From Anaerolineaceae bacterium (GTDB lineage: Bacteria > Chloroflexota > Anaerolineae > Anaerolineales > Anaerolineaceae), in assembly GCA_030620065.1 (NCBI GenBank), contig JAUXFJ010000115.1:1-5680 (forward strand): 5,680 bases of DNA, in the 5' to 3' direction. Positions 1 through 4,837 of this stretch are shown here, piece after piece. Position 1 is the first letter of the stretch; every line of letters starts with the position of its first letter. The notes beneath the pieces are model-generated. The model saw only the letters and a list, made by a program, of their open reading frames with translations, ran no database searches and was not told the origin of the DNA. Position numbers and translations under genes: made by a program.

Positions 1-75
1 CTTCTGTAAGGCCAGGTAAAGGAATACCGCGCTTATGATCAAACCTAACCAAATATGCCAGCGTTTTAGCTTCAT
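1..75 (-). CDS. N-terminus of a membrane protein, possibly flippase-like (LPG synthase TM family); partial
   Basis: Reading the minus strand from the ATG at 75-73, 25 codons stay open to the window edge. The peptide begins MKLKRW and continues with a strongly hydrophobic stretch (IWLGLIISAVFLYLAL), so a short basic N-terminus is followed by a first membrane helix in the positive-inside arrangement. This opening resembles the lysylphosphatidylglycerol synthase TM-region / flippase-like family (formerly UPF0104), whose members often start with a short basic segment and a helix ending in LALxxV. That family assignment is my recollection of its style and rests on 25 residues only. No good Shine-Dalgarno lies at normal distance; a purine run (AAAGGGG) sits too far upstream, around 100-106. 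The gene is divergent from the ABC-F gene across about 250 bp. The coding call is fairly safe; the family is tentative. Confidence 0.55.
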   Translation of the reverse strand, partial: MKLKRWHIWLGLIISAVFLYLALQK

Positions 76-324
76 AATAAAAATTTTACCATGTGCAGCC
101 CCTTTAACCTATATTCATGACCTTCGCCATACGATTTCTAAAGCCTGCATTGATAATCAAAAAAGAAACACAACCTCAATTACCTCAACTCATCGGTTAT
201 ATAAAACTTTCCACCTGTAACATATTAAAAATGATAAACAATGTCTTTGCCTTTCTCTATCTTCGCTGCAGTCATTAAAGATAGGTGGATTTGCGAAATT
301 TCCTAAAATGGTATACTTGCTATC
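76..324. promoter_or_regulatory. divergent intergenic region with a dyad at 257-284
   Basis: This 249-bp AT-rich gap separates the minus-strand membrane protein from the ABC-F gene and should hold both promoters. A perfect 7-bp inverted repeat, CTATCTT (257-263) and AAGATAG (278-284) with a 14-nt loop, ends 6 bp before the ABC-F -35 element. It could be an operator. I see no convincing minus-strand promoter for the membrane protein. A weak open frame on the plus strand at 35-220 lacks an SD and any recognisable motif, and I do not regard it as a gene. Confidence 0.4.
291..317 (+). promoter_or_regulatory. ABC-F promoter (-35 TTGCGA, -10 TATACT), apparently leaderless
   Basis: TTGCGA at 291-296 and TATACT at 312-317 are separated by 15 bp, which is slightly short. 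Transcription would start about 6-8 nt after the -10, at 323-325, which is where the ABC-F ATG (325) lies. No Shine-Dalgarno sequence precedes that ATG. Both facts point to a leaderless mRNA. The -10 is good; the -35 is only moderate. Confidence 0.5.
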
Positions 325-2241
325 ATGTCACTTATAAGTGCTTCAGACCTTGCCAAATCATTCGGCGCAGATGATATCTTTGATAACGTCTCCCTCTCCA
401 TCCCAAAACGTGCACGCGTGGCAATCGTCGGCCCCAATGGAATCGGAAAGACTACCCTCCTGCGCATCCTGGTCGGTCTGGATGATCCAACCCAGGGAAA
501 AGTACAACGCGCCAAAGGTCTTCGTATCGGCTATCTTCCACAGAAAGCCTCTGTCCTCTCCGGGGACACCCTTTGGAAGCAATGCATGTTAGCTTTCAAA
601 GAACTGCTTGCTGTACAGGCAGAACTGCACCAGCTTGAAAAAGAAATGGCAGATTCTCAAAAAGCGCCGGAGGCACTCACGCGCTATGGCTCCCGCCAAA
701 CTTATTTTGAGCACCTTGGCGGCTACACCTACGAAGTCCGCATTCGCCAAACCCTCTCAGGACTTGGTTTTGAAGAAAGCGATTATCACCGTCCCATCAC
801 GCAACTTTCTGGCGGTCAACGCACACGCGCTCTGCTCGCCAAACTGCTCCTCGATGATCCCGATCTGCTCATGCTGGACGAGCCCACCAACCACCTGGAC
901 ATCGGTGCAGTAGAGTGGCTCGAATCATACCTCAAGGACTGGGAAGGTGCCGTGGTGATCGTCTCCCATGACCGCTACTTCCTCGATCAAGTCGCTCAAC
1001 AAGTTTGGGAAATGACCCCCGCCATAGAAGTCTATCGCGGCAACTACAGCGCTTACCTGCAACAGCGCCAGGAACGATATACTCGCCGATTAGCTGAATA
1101 TCAAGCGCAATCTGAGTTTATCGAAAAGGAAGAAGAATTCATCCGCCGCAACATTGCCGGCCAGAACACAAATCAGGCAAAAGGACGTCAGCGCAGGCTT
1201 TCAAGGCTTCTTGAAGAAGCTCGTCTTCTTCCACCCGTAAAAGAACCGCGCCGTATGCACATGCGCCTGGATGCTTCCAGCCGTTCAGGTGATCTCGTCC
1301 TGCGCACATATGCCCTGCAGGTAGGGTACCATGACGAAGGCAAACCTTTGTTTTACTGCCCGGACCTGCTCTTGCGTCGTAGAGAATGCACCGCAGTGAT
1401 TGGCCCCAACGGATCTGGCAAGACGACTTTCCTTAAGACCATCCTCGAAAAATCCCCCCCGTTTGCAGGTGAAGTTCACCTTGGCGCCAGCCTCAAGATT
1501 GCTTACTTCGCCCAGGCACATGAAGATCTCAATGAAGATAAAACCCTGATGCAGGAGATAGCACTAGTCGCACCCAATATGCTCCCTGCTGAGGCTCGTA
1601 ACTATCTGGCTAAGTACCTCTTCACAGGCGAGGATGTCTTCCGCAAAGTCGCCACCCTTTCCGGTGGTGAGCGCGGCCGCCTTGCCCTGGCAAACCTGTC
1701 CCTTTCAGATGCCAACCTCCTGCTCCTCGACGAGCCCACTAATCATCTCGACCTGCCCACGCAGGAAGTTCTGCAGTCCATTCTCTCTTCTTACCGCGGC
1801 ACGATCATCCTTGTTTCCCATGATCGCTACCTGATCGATGCACTTGTCTCACAAATATGGGATGTCGACCCGCAGGCAGAAACCCTGCACGTCTTTAAAG
1901 GCAGCTATACTGAGTTTAAAGCTGAAAAAGCTGCGAAAACTGCCCAGATACTTTCTGGCTTGAAAGAAGAACCATCCTCCCACAAATCCTCTCGAACGGT
2001 CAAAACATCAACACAGGCTCTCAGCCGCAATCAGGAACGACGCATACGCTCTAGAATGTCTAGACTAGAAAGCAGCATTGACGCGCTCGAGCTGGATCTT
2101 AAGCACATCTCAGCCCAACTCGAAGGTCCACCTGATGACCCTGGTAAAGTGCAGCAACTCGGTCAGACCTACGTTGAGATCCAATCCCAAATCGATAAAC
2201 TACTGTCGGAATGGGAATCCCTGGGATTGCAATGCCGCTGA
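325..2241 (+). CDS. ABC-F family ATPase (Uup/YheS-like, ribosome-associated type)
   Basis: A 638-aa soluble protein with two ABC ATPase domains and no membrane segments, the hallmark of ABC-F proteins, which act on the ribosome and do not transport. Domain 1 has Walker A GPNGIGKT (36-43), signature LSGGQ (161-165), Walker B with DEPTNHLD (185-192) and switch SHDR (214-217). Domain 2 has GPNGSGKT (360-367), LSGGE (445-449), DEPTNHLD (469-476) and SHDR (498-501). Both catalytic glutamates (E186, E470) are present. Residues about 240-305 form the basic helical interdomain linker that contacts tRNA in known ABC-F factors. Residues about 565-632 are a charged heptad-like coiled coil, as in the Uup C-terminal domain. 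Length matches the Uup/YheS group. The ATG at 325 is supported by the fit of MSLISASDLAKSFG to the family start. The particular subfamily (housekeeping or antibiotic resistance) cannot be decided by eye; nothing suggests resistance. Confidence 0.95.
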   Translation: MSLISASDLAKSFGADDIFDNVSLSIPKRARVAIVGPNGIGKTTLLRILVGLDDPTQGKVQRAKGLRIGYLPQKASVLSGDTLWKQCMLAFKELLAVQAELHQLEKEMADSQKAPEALTRYGSRQTYFEHLGGYTYEVRIRQTLSGLGFEESDYHRPITQLSGGQRTRALLAKLLLDDPDLLMLDEPTNHLDIGAVEWLESYLKDWEGAVVIVSHDRYFLDQVAQQVWEMTPAIEVYRGNYSAYLQQRQERYTRRLAEYQAQSEFIEKEEEFIRRNIAGQNTNQAKGRQRRLSRLLEEARLLPPVKEPRRMHMRLDASSRSGDLVLRTYALQVGYHDEGKPLFYCPDLLLRRRECTAVIGPNGSGKTTFLKTILEKSPPFAGEVHLGASLKIAYFAQAHEDLNEDKTLMQEIALVAPNMLPAEARNYLAKYLFTGEDVFRKVATLSGGERGRLALANLSLSDANLLLLDEPTNHLDLPTQEVLQSILSSYRGTIILVSHDRYLIDALVSQIWDVDPQAETLHVFKGSYTEFKAEKAAKTAQILSGLKEEPSSHKSSRTVKTSTQALSRNQERRIRSRMSRLESSIDALELDLKHISAQLEGPPDDPGKVQQLGQTYVEIQSQIDKLLSEWESLGLQCR

Positions 2242-2327
2242 GCCTGCGTAAACCTCTATATGCGATAATTTCATTTTTAGATCATCTGCTGCCGCGGTCT
2301 TAAGAAAACATATTCAAATCAATAGAT

Positions 2328-2825
2328 ATGAACGATCAAACATCCTCTCAAACTGAAAAATCACCTCCATTAGCGGCGTCCGCACTTGAATTTCCAATCC
2401 TGCCGGCAAGTTGGCGGGATCTTACCGCATTATCCCATCTCGAAAAACAATGTTTCAGTCCCGATGACGCCTGGTCATTTCTGGACATGCTGGCCGTTCT
2501 CACTTTGCCGGGTGTTGTACGCTTTAAAGCAGAACATAAAGGAGAGATGATCGCTTTTGTTGCTGGTGAAAGAAAACCGGAAAAAGCAATCGGGTGGATC
2601 ACTACATTAGCTGTGACGCCCAGCTTTCGCCGCAGAGGTATCGCCACCGGCTTGATTGCTGCCTGCGAGAAAGAGCTTAAAATGCGGGTCATCCGCTTGA
2701 GCGTCCGCCGTTCAAACCTGGGCGCACTTGGTCTATACAAACGGGCTGGCTATTTGCAGGTTGGGGTCTGGCCTAAATATTACATCGGGGGGGAAGATGC
2801 GCTGGTGCTCGAGAAAAAATATTGA
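2328..2825 (+). CDS. GNAT-family N-acetyltransferase, RimI-like
   Basis: A 165-aa cytoplasmic acetyl-CoA-dependent acetyltransferase. Residues 1-20 are polar, probably disordered, and precede the fold. Motif A is VTPSFRRRGIA (96-106), with R101-A106 forming the pyrophosphate-binding loop. Motif B is RRSNLGALGLYKRAGY (127-142), with N130 and the likely general-acid Y137. The end (VGVWPKYYIGGEDALVLEK, from 145) matches the YY...EDA.x.M/L tail of RimI, which acetylates the N-terminus of ribosomal protein S18. However, the glutamate that RimI uses as general base (LEVR motif, E103 in the enterobacterial enzyme) is S125 here (LSVR), so the substrate may differ and I give no gene symbol. It follows the ABC-F gene by 86 bp on the same strand and could be co-transcribed. 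No Shine-Dalgarno precedes the ATG at 2328, and no strong promoter is visible in the gap. Confidence 0.88.
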   Translation: MNDQTSSQTEKSPPLAASALEFPILPASWRDLTALSHLEKQCFSPDDAWSFLDMLAVLTLPGVVRFKAEHKGEMIAFVAGERKPEKAIGWITTLAVTPSFRRRGIATGLIAACEKELKMRVIRLSVRRSNLGALGLYKRAGYLQVGVWPKYYIGGEDALVLEKKY

Positions 2826-2850
2826 CTTTATCCTACTATCAGGATATACT
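2822..2850 (+). promoter_or_regulatory. strong sigma70-type promoter for the SWIM leader / small RNA
   Basis: TTGACT (2822-2827) and TATACT (2845-2850) each match consensus at 5 of 6 positions, with the ideal 17-bp spacer. The -35 overlaps the GNAT stop codon (TGA 2823-2825). The predicted start is about 2857, next to an ATG at 2860. This is one of the two clearest promoters in the window. Confidence 0.8.
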
Positions 2851-2876
2851 AAATTTATTATGGAGATTTTAGTTTA

Positions 2877-2963
2877 ATGCGAATGTCTCGCACCGGAAAC
2901 TTGATGCGGATCGAAGACATTGTGAACACGCCGGATTTATGCTGCGCGTGTTCTTTTTATTAA
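2877..2963 (+). CDS. 28-codon cysteine-rich leader peptide (candidate)
   Basis: A 28-codon frame opens at ATG 2877 and stops at TAA 2961, ending in LCCACSFY; three of its last seven residues are Cys (TGC TGC GCG TGT). The mRNA predicted from the upstream promoter starts almost at an earlier ATG (2860), which reads MEILV and stops at TAA 2875-2877. That stop shares its A with this ATG, so the two mini-ORFs look translationally coupled. GGAG at 2862-2865 could serve as a distant SD. The Cys codons lie on the loop and right arm of the terminator hairpin at 2924-2953, the geometry expected for translation-dependent attenuation. Cysteine-responsive leader peptides ahead of regulated genes are known from actinobacteria. 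Whether this frame is translated is inference; a non-coding small RNA ending at the same hairpin is the alternative. Confidence 0.4.
   Translation: MRMSRTGNLMRIEDIVNTPDLCCACSFY
2924..2958 (+). terminator. Rho-independent terminator or attenuator before the SWIM gene
   Basis: GAACACGC (2924-2931) pairs perfectly with GCGTGTTC (2946-2953) across a 14-nt loop, and TTTTT follows at 2954-2958. It lies about 70-100 nt downstream of a strong promoter and 33 nt before the SWIM ATG, so it would end a roughly 100-nt transcript unless read through. A second possible dyad just upstream, AATGTC (2882-2887) with GACATT (2915-2920) plus inner CGCA/TGCG (2889-2892, 2905-2908), suggests the leader is further folded. 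Confidence 0.65.
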
Positions 2964-2990
2964 AATACCTTTGTGAAAGGGAGATCAAAT

Positions 2991-3242
2991 ATGGATTCTG
3001 GGATGATCAGTAAAATTAAAAAAGCGAAAAGGTATGCGGAAGAGCGTGATCGAATCTGCTTTCAGAAATTTGAAGTAACTTTTAGCGGCACCAACAACAT
3101 ACACAACACCCAGTATCAAGATGGAAAATGGCAATGCACGTGTGATTTTTTCAAATCTCGTGGACTTTGTTGTCACACCATGGCGATGGAAATCATTCTT
3201 GAAGGCATGGTATCTTCGTCAGCCGAGTCGTCAGAAGCTTAA
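2991..3242 (+). CDS. small SWIM zinc-finger protein
   Basis: An 83-aa protein that is essentially one SWIM zinc finger. The CxCx(n)CxH signature is C49-T-C51 ... C60-C-H62, within CTCDFFKSRGLCCH. Before it comes a basic, charged segment (KIKKAKRYAEERDRI, 8-22) and a beta-like stretch (FEVTFSGTN). SWIM domains bind zinc and usually mediate DNA or protein contacts, but the partner of such stand-alone versions is unknown. The ATG at 2991 is chosen over an in-frame GTG at 2973 because AAAGGGAGA (2976-2984) is a good SD with 6-7 nt spacing and would be consumed by the earlier start. The mRNA must either read through the leader hairpin at 2924-2958 or start after it. The gene ends 24 nt before its own terminator. 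The Ser-rich tail (SSSAESSEA) looks disordered. Domain call firm; function not. Confidence 0.88.
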   Translation: MDSGMISKIKKAKRYAEERDRICFQKFEVTFSGTNNIHNTQYQDGKWQCTCDFFKSRGLCCHTMAMEIILEGMVSSSAESSEA

Positions 3243-3266
3243 GCTGAAGATATGCCTGCTGTTATC

Positions 3267-3292
3267 AAAAAGCCCTGCTTGTGGGGCTTTTT
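3267..3292 (+). terminator. Rho-independent terminator of the SWIM gene
   Basis: AAAAAGCCC (3267-3275) pairs perfectly with GGGCTTTTT (3284-3292) across an 8-nt loop. The A-tract on the left means it can also work for minus-strand transcripts. Confidence 0.85.
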
Positions 3293-3326
3293 GGTTTAAC
3301 TCCAGTAAAGCTGCTTGAAAGCGTGC

Positions 3327-3431
3327 TCATAAACACCCCCTGCCGCCCCCGTCTGGCAAGGTCTCATTGGCAGCGTTCCTCAAAGTCGTGATATCGCCCG
3401 ATAGAATTTGGATGGCGTCTTCAGTTTTCAT
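3327..3431 (-). pseudogene. remnant of a macro-domain (ADP-ribose-binding) protein gene
   Basis: Read on the minus strand from ATG 3431-3429, this short frame has the segments IQILSGDIT and NAANETL followed by DGGG. Macro domains start with a hydrophobic strand and GDIT, then a strand with VDAIVNAAN, then the glycine-rich ADP-ribose loop GGGGV. Here a single Arg stands where about six residues (EVDAIV type) are expected between GDITTL and NAAN, consistent with an in-frame deletion of about 15 bp. After the glycines the frame ends at TGA 3329-3327. Shifting by one base restores GGVYEHAF before another stop, suggesting a frameshift as well. Intact macro domains run about 150-180 residues, so most of the gene is gone. 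The remnant's 5' end lies back-to-back with the PAP2 promoter. The match is from memory of the family consensus; the two motifs in the right order make chance unlikely but not excluded. Confidence 0.55.
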
Positions 3432-3444
3432 CCCGCTCTACCAT

Positions 3445-3472
3445 TTGATTTCTCTGCTATAGATTGTATAAT
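3445..3472 (+). promoter_or_regulatory. promoter of the PAP2 gene (-35 TTGATT, -10 TATAAT)
   Basis: A perfect -10 hexamer TATAAT (3467-3472) is preceded by TTGATT (3445-3450) with a 16-bp spacer, or TTTGAT with 17. The predicted transcription start is about 3479-3480, coinciding with an ATG at 3480 that opens an 8-codon ORF. The PAP2 start itself is 55 nt further on. Confidence 0.75.
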
Positions 3473-3479
3473 AAGGATA

Positions 3480-3506
3480 ATGCAATTTGAACTTCTTTTT
3501 GGCTAA
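3480..3506 (+). CDS. 8-codon leaderless upstream ORF before PAP2 (candidate)
   Basis: ATG 3480 reads MQFELLFG and stops at TAA 3504. It sits 7 nt after a consensus -10, so it would be at the very 5' end of the mRNA. It is out of frame with PAP2 and stops 14 nt before the PAP2 SD (AGGAGG). AAGGA (3473-3477) overlaps the initiation region but would not be fully transcribed. It is very short and could arise by chance; listed because the same arrangement occurs before the SWIM gene. Confidence 0.25.
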   Translation: MQFELLFG

Positions 3507-3520
3507 ATATATCAATTTTC

Positions 3521-3526
3521 AGGAGG
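3521..3526 (+). promoter_or_regulatory. Shine-Dalgarno AGGAGG that fixes the PAP2 start
   Basis: A perfect anti-SD match 8 nt before ATG 3535. It rules out the longer in-frame start at TTG 3487, which would place this site inside the coding sequence. Confidence 0.85.
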
Positions 3527-3534
3527 CTTTAGAT

Positions 3535-4521
3535 ATGGATCATATAAGAGAAATCGAGATAATCGTAAATATTGCTCTTCAAAATCTGGGGGGATGGCTG
3601 CAGAGCATCATGAAGATTATCACTATGTTAGGAGACGAAATCTTTTTCATCCTCATCATGCCAGCTATCTATTGGTGCATTGATTCCGCAGTAGGTGTAC
3701 GCGTGGGTGTGATGCTGCTGCTTGGCACTGGGTTTAACAATATCTTCAAGCTCCTCTTCCGCGGTCCGCGGCCATCCTGGATCAGTGATAAGGTTAAAGC
3801 TGTAGTACACGAAAGCTCTTTCGGCTTACCGTCAGGTCATGCCATGAGCGCCGCCACCGTCTGGGGATGGCTGGCTGTTGAATTTAAGCAGCGTTGGGCA
3901 ACGATTTCAGCCATCGTAGTTATCTTTCTCATCGGCTTCTCCAGGCTCGTGATGGGCGTACATTTCCTCAGTGATGTGCTCCTCGGTTGGCTGCTTGGCG
4001 GGCTCCTGGTTTTGGCATTTGCCAAATGGGGTAAAGATATTAGCCATTGGTTGAAAACACTCAGCTGTGGTGCGCAAGTTGGTTTGGCATTCGCCTCTTC
4101 TCTGCTCATGATCCTGCTCGCCCTGGCTGCACGCAGCATACCCATAGGCTGGCAGATGCCAGAAGCCTGGCTGACCAGAGCCGGAGAGGTTAACCCCCTG
4201 AGCCCGAATGGCATCCTTACAACAGCCGGCACATGGTTTGGAATGTTGGCTGGATTTGCATGGCTCAGAAAACTCAAAGGAACCCTGCAAAGTGATGGCG
4301 CCTTCTTGCAGCGCCTGGCACGCTTACTGTCAGGTTTGATTGGCGTATTGGCAATTTATTTGGGCTTGGGTCAGCTCTTCCCGAATTCCGGAGACCTGCT
4401 CAGTATGCTGCTGCGCTACTTGCGCTATGGCTTGATCGGCTTGTGGGTTTCATTTTTAGCACCCCAGCTTTTCGAGCGGCTTAAGATTGCAAAGATCAAA
4501 CCCGTTGCCCAGCAGTTTTAA
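3535..4521 (+). CDS. PAP2-superfamily membrane phosphatase
   Basis: A 328-aa integral membrane protein of the type 2 phosphatidic acid phosphatase superfamily, which removes phosphate from lipid phosphates such as phosphatidate or undecaprenyl pyrophosphate. All three catalytic motifs are present: C1 KLLFRGPRP (72-80, K-x6-RP), C2 PSGH (99-102) and C3 SRLVMGVHFLSD (136-147), with R137, nucleophile-type H143 and D147. Hydrophobic segments lie at about 33-50, 54-70, 103-115, 122-135, 146-163, 181-198, 229-244, 262-283 and 295-311. The PAP2 core ends near residue 165. The remaining 160 residues form an extra hydrophobic domain with about four helices and no motif I recognise, longer than the usual 180-240 aa enzymes. 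Substrate cannot be told from sequence; undecaprenyl-pyrophosphate recycling and phospholipid metabolism are both possible. The gene has its own promoter and terminator. Confidence 0.92.
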   Translation: MDHIREIEIIVNIALQNLGGWLQSIMKIITMLGDEIFFILIMPAIYWCIDSAVGVRVGVMLLLGTGFNNIFKLLFRGPRPSWISDKVKAVVHESSFGLPSGHAMSAATVWGWLAVEFKQRWATISAIVVIFLIGFSRLVMGVHFLSDVLLGWLLGGLLVLAFAKWGKDISHWLKTLSCGAQVGLAFASSLLMILLALAARSIPIGWQMPEAWLTRAGEVNPLSPNGILTTAGTWFGMLAGFAWLRKLKGTLQSDGAFLQRLARLLSGLIGVLAIYLGLGQLFPNSGDLLSMLLRYLRYGLIGLWVSFLAPQLFERLKIAKIKPVAQQF

Positions 4522-4550
4522 GTCAGCTCCTGCCGCAACTTAGAATACAG

Positions 4551-4615
4551 AAAACTTTTCCCTCTTTTCCCCCGTGCTTAAGGGGGGGAAAAGTTTTCGG
4601 GAAAAGTTTTTTGTT
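4551..4615 (+). terminator. large compound hairpin terminator after PAP2, possibly bidirectional
   Basis: Two nested perfect stems are visible: the inner is CTTTTCCCCC (4564-4573) with GGGGGAAAAG (4584-4593), the outer AAAACTTTTCCC (4551-4562) with GGGAAAAGTTTT (4599-4610), and a T-run continues to 4612. AAAACTTTT can also pair with the first AAAAGTTTT at 4589-4597, so alternative folds exist. Upstream A-tracts would let it stop minus-strand transcripts from the convergent HEPN-like gene. Confidence 0.8.
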
Positions 4616-4837
4616 TGTTGAATTTCGAGCTGAGTTATTTTTTGATAGACCATCCAGTTGAATCGCTCCAAGCCTGCCCAAAGAATGTGGGGCTGGGGCG
4701 TACTATCAGGCTGTGCACAAGCTGATGTTGCGGATCTACTTAGCCACGTCAAACAATAAATCATAGAAAATAATAAGAATAGTCTGTTACTTGCCTCCTC
4801 AACTTCATGCTAGTAAAACTGGCGCGCCACTCCATTA
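4616..4837. other. intergenic region with a possible degraded reading frame and a GC palindrome
   Basis: No intact gene is evident. A plus-strand frame at 4649-4759 (36 codons after TAG 4646, ending TAA 4757) reads partly RMWGWGVLSGCAQADVADLL. Its AQADVADLL end resembles the start of a helix-turn-helix, but there is no SD and no match I can name. From about 4740 the base composition turns AT-rich. TGGCGCGCCA (4820-4829), a perfect 10-bp palindrome, stands out just beyond the stop of the minus-strand gene; without a loop it is a poor terminator. Confidence 0.35.

Noticed and set aside
35..220. 61-codon open frame on the plus strand at the left end
   Set aside because: It lies opposite the start of the minus-strand membrane protein and its upstream region, has no SD, and its composition looks random.
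2050..2070. Cluster of three CTAG tetramers with two TCTAGA sites 3 bp apart
   Set aside because: It lies inside the ABC-F coiled coil and encodes in-frame RSRMSRLE; best explained as a small codon-level repeat with no sign of a binding site.
2348..2740. 130-codon minus-strand frame opposite the GNAT gene
   Set aside because: The plus strand encodes clear GNAT motifs; the reverse frame is a basic, motif-free by-product.
2973..2990. GTG start giving an 89-aa SWIM protein
   Set aside because: The good SD AAAGGGAGA at 2976-2984 would then be inside the gene; it fits the ATG at 2991.
3487..3534. TTG start giving a 344-aa PAP2
   Set aside because: AGGAGG at 3521-3526 precedes ATG 3535 at ideal distance, and the extra 16 residues match nothing.
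3837..4290. Two long minus-strand frames (127 and 146 codons) opposite PAP2
   Set aside because: They are shadows of a gene with full PAP2 motifs; their translations are rich in Pro, Ser, Gln and Cys with no motif and no SD.
4540..4764. 74-codon minus-strand frame
   Set aside because: It runs through the terminator hairpin (its KLFPPLSTGEK stretch is the hairpin itself) and has no SD.
4820..4829. TGGCGCGCCA palindrome as terminator of the HEPN-like gene
   Set aside because: A perfect palindrome without a loop folds poorly as a hairpin and is followed only by a short T-run on the minus strand.
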